A stretch of 64,000 nt of DNA from Bin87 sp965261925 (GCA_965261925.1 OZ253486.1:2108001-2172000), one strand, 5' to 3'. Shown: positions 53,167 to 62,068, numbered from the stretch's first letter. Numbers and translations are program-made. Notes: a model not told the origin generated them from the sequence alone.

Positions 53167-54372
53167 ATGACTACCCAGCAGAACACCCCGGAGAATCAGG
53201 CCGGTGATTCCGCCCGGCCCGACTTCTTGGAAATGGACGGCGCGCAGTCTGCGGACAGCGGCGACAACACCGACTCCTGGTACGGTTGGCCCCATAAGAA
53301 GGTCGAACCCGTCACCCTGCTCCGACCCGACGGCAAGACCGAACGCGTCCGCACCCCGGTGATGGACCTCGAAGGACTTACCACCCCCACCGAGTTGCAC
53401 TACGTAGTCCAGCATTTCGGCATACCCGACCCGGTTGCCGCTCGTGACTGGTCCCTGTCCGTCGACGGCGAGGTCAAAAAACCCCTACGCCTCTCGTATG
53501 ACGACGTGCGGCGATTCCCTTCCCGCTCCGTCCGCACCGTGATGGAGTGTTCCGGCAGCGACGCCACCTACTTCGAGTATTTCAAAGGCGAGGGACCCCG
53601 TCCGTCCCGCACCCAGGAGCGCATGATCCTTTCCGGCAGCGAGTGGACCGGTGTGCCCCTGGCGGCCGTCCTCAACGAGGCTGGATTGACCGGCCGCGCG
53701 ACCCACATTCGGGCTGAGGGTTGGGACGAAGGCGTGCCCGCTACTGCTGCGGAAGGCACGGAGCCTTTCTTCTATGACAAGGGCCTGCCCATCCAGAAGG
53801 CTCTTCATCCCGACACCATCCTTGCCTACGCGCAGAACGGCCAGGTTTTGGAGCATCTGCACGGCGCCCCGTTCCGTCTCCTCGTGCCCGGCTGGTCCGG
53901 CAATTGGTCCGTCAAGTGGCTGCGTCGGCTGGAAGTCCTGGATCACGAACCCGACTGCTGGTACCACTACAACTTCTACTACTACGGCGACTCGGCAGAT
54001 GATCCCAACAAGGAACTGATCACCACCATCGGCGTGAAGTCGCTGGTCTCCCAGCCCAACGACGATACCAGCGCTTTGCCCGCCGGCGAGCATGTGGTGC
54101 GGGGTTACGCCTGGAGCGGCGGCGGCGCCATCACCCAGGTTGACGTCAGCGTCGACGGTGGAAAGTCCTGGCAGCCCGCCCGCCTCGAGGAACCTGCGGA
54201 GCGCTGGATGTGGCGCCGTTGGTCCTGTGTCTGGGACGCTGCGCCCGGGCAGTACACGATCATGTCTCGGGCCACCGACAGCGTCGGCCAAGTTCAGTCC
54301 CACGAACCGCGCTACAACAATATGCGGAAGAACTTCAGCGCCATCGTGGGGTATGACATCACCATCGAATAG
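53167..54372 (+). CDS. sulfite oxidase-type molybdoenzyme
   Basis: The 401-residue protein has the molybdenum-cofactor domain with the Mo-ligand Cys128 in VMECSGSDATYF, LHGAPFRLLVPGWSGNWSVKWL and a C-terminal dimerisation domain (VRGYAWSGGGAITQVDVSVDGGKSW). It should oxidise sulfite to sulfate. There is no twin-arginine signal, so it is probably cytoplasmic, unlike SorA-type enzymes. The start has GGAG 11 bases upstream. Downstream of the rhodanese and cysteine-dioxygenase-like genes. Confidence 0.92.
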   Translation: MTTQQNTPENQAGDSARPDFLEMDGAQSADSGDNTDSWYGWPHKKVEPVTLLRPDGKTERVRTPVMDLEGLTTPTELHYVVQHFGIPDPVAARDWSLSVDGEVKKPLRLSYDDVRRFPSRSVRTVMECSGSDATYFEYFKGEGPRPSRTQERMILSGSEWTGVPLAAVLNEAGLTGRATHIRAEGWDEGVPATAAEGTEPFFYDKGLPIQKALHPDTILAYAQNGQVLEHLHGAPFRLLVPGWSGNWSVKWLRRLEVLDHEPDCWYHYNFYYYGDSADDPNKELITTIGVKSLVSQPNDDTSALPAGEHVVRGYAWSGGGAITQVDVSVDGGKSWQPARLEEPAERWMWRRWSCVWDAAPGQYTIMSRATDSVGQVQSHEPRYNNMRKNFSAIVGYDITIE

Positions 54373-54516
54373 CCCGTCAACCGGCCGTGCGGCCTGGCCA
54401 TTGCAATCACCGGTAACTCTGCCTCGTGTGCCTGCGGTGGCCCCCTTCAGGTTTCAAACTAAATGGTTCGGTGTTCGACCGCTAGAACGCGCTGTCGGGC
54501 CACGGAGAATAAAAGC

Positions 54517-55671
54517 ATGACCACCATCGCCTCCATCCTGGAACAGGCCCCCGTCGTGGCCGCGGAATGGGCCGAAGAACGCGCCGACCGCCAACAGCGC
54601 ATCAAGGCCGACCCGGCCGACTACTCGCGCCTGGCCCAGATCGGGGTGCCGCTCATGGCTGTGCCCACCGATCTCGGCGGCACTTGGGAGAGCCTCGAGC
54701 AGTCCGCCCGACCCATTTGTTCTATGCTCCGGAAGCTGGCTGTCGGTGACCCATCCGTCACCCTCGCCAGCGCTATGCACCACCTCGTGCTGTCCTCCTG
54801 GCGCCTGCCCACCGTCCCTGAGCCCTTCACCGGCGGTTGGATCCAACAGCGCAACCAGGTTTTCGATACCGTCCACGGCGGCTGCTGGTGGGGCACTATC
54901 GTCAGTGAGCCCGGCTCCGGCGGCGATACCTCCCGTACCGCCAGCGTCTGCCAGCCCGACGGCGTATCCGATTTCGGCTACCATATCTCGGGACAGAAAC
55001 ACTTTGGCAGCGGCTCCGGCCTGACGTCGTTCATGACCACCCGGGCCCTGGCCGCCGGCGAGACCGTTCCCGATCTGTTCTTCATGGAGGTCCGGGACCA
55101 CCCCTGGGACGGCTCGACGGGCTTGAAGCTAACTGCCGAGTGGCGCGGCCACGGCATGAAGTCAACCAACAGTCATGCCTTCGAATTCTCCGACTTCCCG
55201 GCCACTAGAGTCGCGTGGCCCAGCCATCAGGCCGAACTGATGGGAGCCAATGGAGGCCTGGGCTCTGCGGCGTTCACTTCCGTAATTGTCGGCGTGGTTG
55301 ACGCTGCAATGGATCATGTCCGCCCTCGCATCAAGAACGGTATGGCATCTGACCCCGGCTTGCGCGCGTTTCAGCAGGTCGAGTGGGCCCACGCCGAGCA
55401 GGAGGCGTGGCTTATCGGCCAGGCCTGGGAGGGCGCGATCCGCTGCCTGGAGACCAATACCGGTCGCCGGGAACTCCTTCTCGCCAAGGAAAGCGTGGCC
55501 CGTTTGGCGGAGGACTGCCTGGGGCGGCTTTGCAAGTTGTCAGGAGGCGGCGCGTATACCCGGTATTCCCCCCTGTCCGTCTGGTATGACGACGTGCGCG
55601 CCCTCGGTTACCTGCGCCCGCCCTGGGCCCTCGCGTGGGACCAGGTTTTCCAGCAGAGCCTGGCCGAATAA
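54517..55671 (+). CDS. acyl-CoA dehydrogenase-fold flavoprotein (DszC/SfnB-like candidate)
   Basis: The start at 54517 follows GGAGAA. The 384-residue protein has the flavin-binding WWGTIVSEPGSGGDTSRTA and ITGQK-type ISGQKHFGSGSG, then KLTAEWRGHGMKSTNSHAFEFSDFPA and a helical C-domain. In an acyl-CoA dehydrogenase a catalytic Glu would be expected in the C-domain; I cannot identify it with certainty. This and the sulfite oxidase next door favour a flavin monooxygenase of the DszC/SfnB group over fatty-acid oxidation. Confidence 0.85.
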   Translation: MTTIASILEQAPVVAAEWAEERADRQQRIKADPADYSRLAQIGVPLMAVPTDLGGTWESLEQSARPICSMLRKLAVGDPSVTLASAMHHLVLSSWRLPTVPEPFTGGWIQQRNQVFDTVHGGCWWGTIVSEPGSGGDTSRTASVCQPDGVSDFGYHISGQKHFGSGSGLTSFMTTRALAAGETVPDLFFMEVRDHPWDGSTGLKLTAEWRGHGMKSTNSHAFEFSDFPATRVAWPSHQAELMGANGGLGSAAFTSVIVGVVDAAMDHVRPRIKNGMASDPGLRAFQQVEWAHAEQEAWLIGQAWEGAIRCLETNTGRRELLLAKESVARLAEDCLGRLCKLSGGGAYTRYSPLSVWYDDVRALGYLRPPWALAWDQVFQQSLAE

Positions 55672-55718
55672 TTCGGTAACTGGCCGCTTCTCGATTGGCG
55701 CGGCCGTCAACGGGGGAG

Positions 55719-55724
55719 TACAAT
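55719..55724 (+). promoter_or_regulatory. -10 element close to the 55733 start
   Basis: TACAAT with TTGGCG 18 bases upstream; its end is 8 bases before the ATG, so transcription would begin at or next to the start codon. Confidence 0.4.
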
Positions 55725-55732
55725 ACCGCCCT

Positions 55733-56023
55733 ATGGTTAGGTACGCGAGGCGCAACGTGGCCATATTGACCTCCCTCGGTGCGATGGTGGTCACTGTCAT
55801 GTTGATTATCTTCTTCGGCGCCTGGGCAGTTGCCGCCTCCGGCGATGCCGGTGTCTCCAGTTTCGCCTCCACCGCCACCGCCGGATTCTCCGGCGCCCCG
55901 TACCAGCCCGAATCTGTGCCCGGTGCAGTCGATTCCGACAGCGTTCCTCGATTGGCTTCCGCTGATCCTGTTTCCGAGACCTGGTGGGGCAAAACCTTCC
56001 TGGTCGCGTGCCCTCTGCACTGA
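55733..56023 (+). CDS. small single-span membrane protein
   Basis: The 96-residue product has a basic start (MVRYARRN) and one hydrophobic segment (about 9-34, LTSLGAMVVTVMLIIFFGAW), then a Ser/Ala/Pro-rich outer part. There is no good ribosome site within 14 bases, and a -10 lies just before the ATG. It sits between the flavoprotein and MFS genes. Function unknown; existence moderately likely. Confidence 0.55.
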   Translation: MVRYARRNVAILTSLGAMVVTVMLIIFFGAWAVAASGDAGVSSFASTATAGFSGAPYQPESVPGAVDSDSVPRLASADPVSETWWGKTFLVACPLH

Positions 56024-56060
56024 CTGGCCGTCAATCCCATCTCACAGGAGTTCCATCTGA

Positions 56061-57512
56061 ATGGCCACAATCAATGGTGCGCGCCCAACCTCCGGCGGTT
56101 TTCACTACGCTTGGGTGATCTTGGCGATTTTGGCCGTCGTGCAGATCTTCGGCCAGTCGATTTCGATGTCCGCCGGGATCATGATCCCCGAACTGCGGGA
56201 ACCCCTGGCAGAGGGCGGCAAATTCGGCTGGCCGGTTGGACTCATCGGCGCAGCCCTCGCTGGATATTACCTGATCGGCTCGCTGACCTCGACCTATAGC
56301 GGGCGCCTGGGCGACACCATCGGCGCGCGGAAACTGCTGGCAGCCGGCGGGCTGCTGTTCGGAACCAGCATGATCCTCATCGGGTTCATCACGCAAATCT
56401 GGCAGTTCTTCATCGTGTACAGCGTGATGCTCGCCCTCACATCGTCCATCACGATAGTCCCGCTGATGGCCGCCGTGAACCCCTGGTTCAAGCGCCGGCT
56501 CGGATTGGGTATCGGCCTGATGTGGGCGGCGGGCGGATTGGGCGCAGCCTTGCTGGCGCCGGTCTATTCGGTGCTGCTTGTCCAGTTCGGCTGGACCACC
56601 ACATTCGTCTGCATTGGCGCCGTGGGCGGCGGTATCACGCTCCTCCTGGTGCCTTTCTTCCGCAACCAGCCGTCTGAAAAGGGGCTCCTCGCCTATGGCG
56701 CCACCACCAATGACAGGCCGACCCGGGTCTTCACGTCCGAAGCCGCCAAGGTACGGTTGCAGGTTTTCCAAAAGCAGATGCGCCACACCCGCGCCTTCTG
56801 GAACCTCCCGGTTATCCACGGACTGGGTTGCGCCGGACACGGCATCGTCCTGATTTACGTCATTGACTACGCCGTCAGCGAGGGGGTCCTGTTTACCACC
56901 GCCGCGATCATCCTCACGCTGATCCAGATTTCCAGTATCGCCGGCCGGTTCGCCGTGCCCATCATCACCGAGCGTATTGGCGGCAAGCCGATCATGGCCA
57001 CCGCTCTGGCGGTCCAGGCCATTTCGGTGGCGTTGCTGTTGCTCCCATCGGGCATCCTCGGATATACCGCGAATGTAGCCCTCCCGTTGCTCGGCTCCTT
57101 CGACGTTCCTCTGGCTTTCTTCCTTTTCGGCGTCGCGTTCGGTCTGGGATTCGGCGGCGAGATGTCAGCCTATCCGGTGGTCAACCGCCAGTACTACGGA
57201 ACCGGCCCCGTCGCCTCGGTGTACGGTATGCAAATCTCCGGAGCCATGATGGGTCACTGCATTTCCACCGTGGCCGCCGGCTTCATCGTCGAGTTCCTCG
57301 GCCACGGTCCCGCCTTCCTCCTGTCCATGGCGTTCAGCGGCCTGGGCGTTGTCATCGTCGCGACCCTGGAGACCACCAAGCGTGAGCTCATCCCCAACTG
57401 GGAAGAGCAGTTGCCGCCCGAAGTGCGCACCGCGCCTCCTCCGGCAATGGTGCCGCCAGCCGCCGCCGCTGCCGGCGTGGCCTTCGGAAGCGTTGGTGGA
57501 GACGGGAACTAG
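56061..57512 (+). CDS. MFS transporter (OFA-like)
   Basis: AGGAG lies 11 bases before the ATG. The 483-residue protein has about 12 membrane helices, a GRLGDTIGARK loop after helix 2, and the QIWQFFIVYSVMLAL and GLGIGLMWAAGGLGAALL helices of the oxalate/formate antiporter-like MFS group. The C-terminal 60 residues are a soluble Pro/Ala tail. Substrate unknown; the sulfur context suggests an organic acid or sulfonate. Confidence 0.9.
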   Translation: MATINGARPTSGGFHYAWVILAILAVVQIFGQSISMSAGIMIPELREPLAEGGKFGWPVGLIGAALAGYYLIGSLTSTYSGRLGDTIGARKLLAAGGLLFGTSMILIGFITQIWQFFIVYSVMLALTSSITIVPLMAAVNPWFKRRLGLGIGLMWAAGGLGAALLAPVYSVLLVQFGWTTTFVCIGAVGGGITLLLVPFFRNQPSEKGLLAYGATTNDRPTRVFTSEAAKVRLQVFQKQMRHTRAFWNLPVIHGLGCAGHGIVLIYVIDYAVSEGVLFTTAAIILTLIQISSIAGRFAVPIITERIGGKPIMATALAVQAISVALLLLPSGILGYTANVALPLLGSFDVPLAFFLFGVAFGLGFGGEMSAYPVVNRQYYGTGPVASVYGMQISGAMMGHCISTVAAGFIVEFLGHGPAFLLSMAFSGLGVVIVATLETTKRELIPNWEEQLPPEVRTAPPPAMVPPAAAAAGVAFGSVGGDGN

Positions 57513-57533
57513 CTGGGGATACTCCGGCCAGCC

Positions 57534-57932
57534 ATGAACACCGATCTGGCGTTCCTGTGCGACTCTGCCCTGGAAGACCGGGGCAAGTTGCACGCCTTGG
57601 GCGTGGGAATAGACGGCGTGCAGGGCGGCGCTCTGCCCATGCAGCACCCCCGCTTCGTGGTGGTCTGCGTCATGCGCTACTCGGTCATCGAAGCTGGCGA
57701 CAAGCGTATGGTGATCCGACTGCTCACCCCGGACGCGCGGGACGCCATCCCCGCCATCGAGCAGGACATCACGCTGCCATCGCGGGATGGCGTTGTGGAC
57801 GCTACGGCCCGGATCATTGCCGAAGTCAACGGTGTCACGTTCAACCAGGCGGGACCTCATGCTTTTCACGTTGCGATCGATGGAGCGGAGGTGGCCCGGT
57901 TACCCATCAACGTCGGTGTGCGCGGTGTCTGA
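57534..57932 (+). CDS. conserved hypothetical protein (DUF6941-like)
   Basis: The 132-residue protein begins MNTDLAFLCDSALEDRGKLHALGVGID, like the DUF6941 family whose members start DFAFLCDAA and GKLYVLGGG (from memory). HPRFVVVCVMRYS and RMVIRLLTPDARD continue the pattern. Function unknown. It follows the MFS gene by 21 bases and overlaps the RdgB-like gene by 8. Confidence 0.75.
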   Translation: MNTDLAFLCDSALEDRGKLHALGVGIDGVQGGALPMQHPRFVVVCVMRYSVIEAGDKRMVIRLLTPDARDAIPAIEQDITLPSRDGVVDATARIIAEVNGVTFNQAGPHAFHVAIDGAEVARLPINVGVRGV

Positions 57933-58605
57933 CGGCGTGTCTCCGGTGTCGGCTCCCAGGATTTTGCTGGCCACCGGCAACTCCGAGAAACGGCGCATGC
58001 TTGCCGGGCTCTTGGAAGGCTTGCCGATACGGGTCCTCTCTCCCGCCGAACTGGGCGTAATCGCTGACCCTGACGAAAGCGGCGACACCCACGAAACCAT
58101 CGCCCGCGCCAAGGCCGAGGAATGGTCACGCGTCGCCGGAATGCCCGCCATCGCCAGTGACGGCGGCTTGGTGGTTCCCGTGTTGGGCGCCAACTGGGAA
58201 AGCCGGCATACCCATCGCTTTGCCGGCCCCGCCGCCGATGACGCCGAACGCCAGCGCCGTCTTATCGGTATGCTGGAACCATTCTCCGGCGACGACCGCC
58301 GGGCCGCTTTCGTCGAAGCCCTGGCCATCGCCGACGGGGGCAAAACCGTAGCCTCCTGGGAAGTATCCGGCGCTACCGGGCACATCGTGGATTCCCTGGC
58401 GGGCCGTGGTGGCGACACTGACGGCGACGGTTTCTGGGTCTTTCCCCTGTGGTATTTCCCCGAGTTCGGCCGCACCTACGACCGTATGACCGAAACCGAA
58501 CGGGCCAGCTTGGGCGATCACTGGCTGGCGCTCCGTACCCACGTGCAGAGTTTTTTACCCCATTGGTTGAACGGCATTTCCGCCCCACCAAATCGGCTAC
58601 AATAA
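57925..58605 (+). CDS. RdgB/HAM1-like nucleotide pyrophosphatase, divergent
   Basis: From a GTG at 57925, overlapping the previous stop, the 226-residue protein has LLATGNSEKRRMLAGLL and PAIASDGGLVVPVLG (the family's TGN and DDSGL motifs, here TGN and SDGGL), and GRGGDTDGDGFWVFPLWYFPEFGRTYDRM (the GYDP region, here divergent). The C-terminal SHR motif is replaced by GDHWLALR. It may hydrolyse a non-canonical NTP or have shifted specificity. GTGs at 57937 and 57946 are alternative starts. Confidence 0.78.
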   Translation: MSDGVSPVSAPRILLATGNSEKRRMLAGLLEGLPIRVLSPAELGVIADPDESGDTHETIARAKAEEWSRVAGMPAIASDGGLVVPVLGANWESRHTHRFAGPAADDAERQRRLIGMLEPFSGDDRRAAFVEALAIADGGKTVASWEVSGATGHIVDSLAGRGGDTDGDGFWVFPLWYFPEFGRTYDRMTETERASLGDHWLALRTHVQSFLPHWLNGISAPPNRLQ

Positions 58606-58637
58606 TCCGGCCCAAGTCTGCCGCCCAGGAGCTATCC

Positions 58638-59594
58638 TTGACTGCCCTGCACGCCGAGCACGAATCACTCGCCCCCGCCTCAGTGGAAGATGTCCAGGGT
58701 CTGTTGCGGGACCAGGCATACATCACCGACCGGGGATTGGCGATCGCCATTTTCCTGGCTTTGAAATTGCGCCGCCCCCTGTTCCTGGAGGGCGAGGCCG
58801 GCGTCGGAAAGACCGAAATCGCCCGCGCGCTCGCGACGGGCCTCGGTACCGACCTCATCCGCCTACAGTGCTATGAGGGCTTGGACATCAACCACGCGGT
58901 CTACGAATGGAATCACACCCGCCAACTCCTCGAAATCCGCTTGATGGAAGCCCGGCGGGATGCGGACGACGGCCCCTCTAATGGCGATATCGATCTATTC
59001 AGCCCGAAATTTCTGATCAAGCGTCCGCTGTTGGAGGCCATCGACGAGAGCCGGGACCGCGCCCCGGTGCTCCTGATCGACGAGCTCGACCGATCCGATG
59101 AGGAGTTTGAGGGATTCCTGCTCGAACTTCTCTCCGACTACCAAATCACGATACCCGAACTCGGTACGTTTCACGCCGCCTTCCCTCCCGTCGTCGTGAT
59201 CACATCCAATCGTACCCGCGAGGTACACGACGCCCTGAAGCGTCGTTGCCTGTACTACTGGGTCGATTACCCTGACTACCAGAGAGAGCTTCAGATCGTC
59301 ACTGCGCGTCTTCCTGATGCCCCCCGCCAGTTGGCTCAGCAGGTCACCGGGTTCATCCAGGAACTGCGCGAAACCGAGCTCTACAAGATCCCCGGCGTCT
59401 CCGAGACCCTGGACTGGACGTCCGCGCTGATGGCGTTGAACATGCGTGAGCTTGAACCGGAGGTCATCGACGACACCCTGGGCATTATGCTCAAGTACCA
59501 GGACGACATCGAAGCGGTTCGTGGCGAGCCGGCCCGTGCCCTGCTGGAACGCTCGCGCAACCGCGGCCCTCGTCGCGGCGGACGGAGAGGCTAA
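58638..59594 (+). CDS. MoxR-family AAA ATPase
   Basis: A TTG at 58638 preceded by AGGAG with 6-base spacing is the best start, giving 318 residues. Walker A is GEAGVGKTE, Walker B LLIDELDR, sensor 1 ITSNRTREV and the arginine finger region ALKRRCLYYW. MoxR ATPases help insert cofactors or assemble complexes, usually with a VWA-domain partner, which is not in the window; some are CoxD-like in CO-dehydrogenase clusters. Ends 2 bases before the DAO gene. Confidence 0.88.
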   Translation: MTALHAEHESLAPASVEDVQGLLRDQAYITDRGLAIAIFLALKLRRPLFLEGEAGVGKTEIARALATGLGTDLIRLQCYEGLDINHAVYEWNHTRQLLEIRLMEARRDADDGPSNGDIDLFSPKFLIKRPLLEAIDESRDRAPVLLIDELDRSDEEFEGFLLELLSDYQITIPELGTFHAAFPPVVVITSNRTREVHDALKRRCLYYWVDYPDYQRELQIVTARLPDAPRQLAQQVTGFIQELRETELYKIPGVSETLDWTSALMALNMRELEPEVIDDTLGIMLKYQDDIEAVRGEPARALLERSRNRGPRRGGRRG

Positions 59595-59596
59595 TC

Positions 59597-60769
59597 ATGG
59601 ACGCAAAACACGTCGTTGTTATCGGCGCCGGCATCGTCGGTGCGTCCATCGCCTGGCGCGTAGCCTCCCGCGGCGCCCGCGTCACCATCGTCGATCAGGG
59701 CGAACCCGGCGGCGGAGCCTCCAGCCACAGCTTTGCCTGGATCAACGCCGGCGCCAAGGAACCCGTCGGCTATCACAACCTCAACCGCCGCTCGCTGGAG
59801 ATGTGGACCCGTTTCGCCGACGCTCTGGGCGAAGACGTTGGCCTGCGCTGGGGCGGCAAGGTCGCGTGGGAAAATGACCCGCAAGCGGCCAAGGCTCTCG
59901 CCGGGCGCGTTGAGCAACTCCAGTCGTGGGGATACTCGAGCCGCCTGATCTCCAGGGAAGAATTGCAAGAACTCGAGCCGGCCTTGCAAATCGGCGCGGT
60001 AGCCGCAGCGGATTACAACGAGAACGAGGGACAGGTCGAGCCTCAGTTAGTGGTCGACGCCTGCGTGCGCCGGTTGAGGGAACGGGAGGCCGGCGTGTTG
60101 ACTGGCGTTGAGGTGCTAGGCTTGAGCAAGGACTCGAAAGACCGGGTCCGCGCCGTACAAACCACTACCGGCGACATCGACGCTGATATCGTGGTGGTCG
60201 CCGCCGGCGCTGCCACCACCGCCGTGGCAAGTTTGGCGGGCGTCAATGTGCCCCAGGCCGAAAGCCCCGGAGTTGTCATCCGCACCACGCCCATGCCGCG
60301 CCTGCTGCACAACGTTCCCGTGGTCTACGCGCCTCCGCTGGAAGACGGTCGTCGCGAGATCCATCTGAGGCAGTGCCCCGATGGCCGTTTCATGATCGGG
60401 GAGGGCGATCAGGAAAGTCTCGCCGAGGACGACAGCCAGGCCCACGCCGATGACCTGCTCGCCAGAGCATGCCAGCACCTGCCCGAATTGGCGGGTGCCC
60501 AAGCCGTTCCTGTACCCGTAGGCTGGCGTCCCATGCCCCTGGACGGCTACCCGGTCATTGGTTTCGCCACCGCAGTCCCCAACCTCTACGTCGTCCTTAC
60601 CCACAGCGGTGTCACGCTCGCCCCGGCCTTGAGCCAACTCGCCGCTCTCGAGATCTGCGACGGTGCCCGGGCTGACGCCGTCCTCGGCCCGTACCGCCCG
60701 GAGCGCTTCGTCGGCGTCACACCGGACACGGCGTCCCAAATGGAACACCCGCGCGCCCGGCACCGTTAG
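59597..60769 (+). CDS. FAD-dependent oxidoreductase (D-amino acid oxidase family)
   Basis: The 390-residue protein has the FAD-binding VVVIGAGIVGASIAWRVASRG, GGGASSHSFAWINAG and a C-terminal PVGWRPMPLDGYPVIG with YVVLTHSGVTLAPAL. It oxidises an amine or amino acid (glycine, sarcosine, D-amino acid or similar) with FAD. The ATG is 2 bases after the MoxR stop, so they are co-transcribed. Confidence 0.92.
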   Translation: MDAKHVVVIGAGIVGASIAWRVASRGARVTIVDQGEPGGGASSHSFAWINAGAKEPVGYHNLNRRSLEMWTRFADALGEDVGLRWGGKVAWENDPQAAKALAGRVEQLQSWGYSSRLISREELQELEPALQIGAVAAADYNENEGQVEPQLVVDACVRRLREREAGVLTGVEVLGLSKDSKDRVRAVQTTTGDIDADIVVVAAGAATTAVASLAGVNVPQAESPGVVIRTTPMPRLLHNVPVVYAPPLEDGRREIHLRQCPDGRFMIGEGDQESLAEDDSQAHADDLLARACQHLPELAGAQAVPVPVGWRPMPLDGYPVIGFATAVPNLYVVLTHSGVTLAPALSQLAALEICDGARADAVLGPYRPERFVGVTPDTASQMEHPRARHR

Positions 60770-60884
60770 CGGCACTCCCGCTCAGCCCCCTCCTCATCCG
60801 GGCCCGATGCCTGCCGCTCGACCCCGCTCGTTGTCGGGCGTTTAGCTTCGTGTCTTGCGCCGGGTCATTAGATTTCCCCAAAAA

Positions 60885-60992
60885 GTCATTGCGAGCGCAG
60901 CGTGGCAATCCCGTCGCCGTGGCACGGGGCTCTTGCCGAAGGCGGCTGCATGGCTCCGTGTCGGCCCCGTGGTGTCATTCCCGACAACAACA
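60885..60992. repeat. dispersed intergenic repeat, copy B
   Basis: Starts GTCATTGCGAGCGCAGCGTGG, continues AATCCCGTCGCC, GGGCTCT, GCATGGCTCCGT and ends ATTCCCGACAACAACAGTC, collinear with copy A at 11769-11879. Confidence 0.8.
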
Positions 60993-61044
60993 GTCGAACG
61001 GCCCCGAAGTGCCACTGTGCCGGCGTCCACCCGGGCCAAGATAT

Positions 61045-61076
61045 AGGGCCAACGGACCTAATTGTCCGCTGGCCCT
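61045..61076. repeat. hairpin related to the one at 62438
   Basis: AGGGCCAACGGAC and GTCCGCTGGCCCT (13-base arms, one mismatch) around a 6-base loop. It lies 303 bases downstream (minus strand) of the small gene at 61379 and might end its transcript, though there is no U-run. Confidence 0.5.
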
Positions 61077-61378
61077 TGGGTCGGCTTATGCGCCGGGTTC
61101 GAGTTGTTATTAGCGGCTGCGTCTTGCGACGCCACGGACTCCAGACCGGAAATGGAGTTATCGTCTCCGTCAATATGGCCGCGCCCTCGGTCCGCTTGGA
61201 ACCCTATTCGTCAATCCAGTGTGAATAGCCTGGGCGGATCGCCCGGTGAGTCCTATGGGACCCTTGCACGTTATGGCTCTGGATCAATGGTTCAGGTTGT
61301 ACTGAATTGGTTCTGTTGCTCCCCTCCAATCGCTGAGTTCGGGTTTCTGGTCCCTGCCGTTGTTCGGCCTGCGACGAC

Positions 61379-61675
61379 TTATCGCGCCCCGAAATGTATG
61401 TACGTTGCCGCCGGAAGGCTTCCCACATCCTGACCGTAGGGGTTGCCGCCGACCACGTGACTCGCAAACAGGGAAGTCGTCGCCGGATTGACCTCCGCGG
61501 TGGGTTCGGCCGACCATACCTGTGTCGCCCCGTAGGGAGTCTGGTCTGCCGACGCAATCATCAGTCCCATCACGGCGACCAGTGCCATTGCGGTCACGAC
61601 CAACATCCACAGTCCGGCGCGTCCTCCGGCACCCGGGGCCTTCGTTCTGTGCTCATGCATCTTTATCCCAATCAT
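61379..61675 (-). CDS. small membrane or exported protein
   Basis: The start at 61675 is supported by GAGGAGG 6 bases upstream. The 98-residue product has a basic start (MIGIKMHEHRTKAPGAGGR), a hydrophobic helix (about 21-42, LWMLVVTAMALVAVMGLMI) and a short Ser/Thr/Ala-rich outer part. Not recognised. Upstream lie an AT-rich promoter region with the inverted repeat CATTAT-5-ATAATG (61748-61764), and the repeat array at 62019-62068. Confidence 0.6.
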   Translation of the reverse strand: MIGIKMHEHRTKAPGAGGRAGLWMLVVTAMALVAVMGLMIASADQTPYGATQVWSAEPTAEVNPATTSLFASHVVGGNPYGQDVGSLPAATYIHFGAR

Positions 61676-61747
61676 GATGACCTCCTCCCCAATCTGCCCT
61701 GCTGACCTTTTTATGGTTCCAACCGCAGTTACACATATAATATATAT

Positions 61748-61764
61748 CATTATTCGTGATAATG
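61748..61764 (-). promoter_or_regulatory. operator-like inverted repeat before the small gene
   Basis: CATTAT-TCGTG-ATAATG, a perfect 6-5-6 inverted repeat directly next to an AT-rich -10-like tract (61728-61747), about 75 bases upstream of the ATG at 61675. Confidence 0.4.
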
Positions 61765-62018
61765 CACTTATCCGCTTTTAGTGTTGGTCCCAGTACCCGG
61801 TGGCGTGGCTGTACAGCGGTGTGCTGATGGGGAAATCTCACACGCTATGTGCGTGGCCTTGCTGGGTTCGGTTTTCGTGAGGCTGTCGTCGTTGTCGACC
61901 GTCGGAAGTCTGGTGTGTCCCGCGTTTCGAAAAACGGACGAGGTCGGGCATACCGCACCACCCAGCTGACTGGACCCGCGCCAATTCCTCGTCCACGCAT
62001 GAATGTTACCGATCAGTT

Positions 62019-62068
62019 GTGAAAATCGAGTGAAAATCAGGCACATATATATGAACATAACGTGAAAG
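62019..62068 (-). promoter_or_regulatory. array 1 of four TTTTCAC-type direct repeats
   Basis: Seven-base units at 62019, 62030, 62051 and 62062 read (plus strand) GTGAAAA, GTGAAAA, ATGAACA and GTGAAAG. Start-to-start distances are 11, 21 and 11. The layout (7-bp repeat, 4-bp gap) is that of PhoB/PhoP-type response-regulator sites. Same spacing as array 2. Confidence 0.6.

Larger units (their letters stand above)
60770..61378. other. 609-bp intergenic region with repeat and hairpin
   Basis: It contains copy B of the dispersed repeat (60885-60992) and an imperfect hairpin with core GGGCCAACGGAC (61045-61076), matching in form the one at 62438-62467. The rest has no coding signal that I can support. 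Confidence 0.5.
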
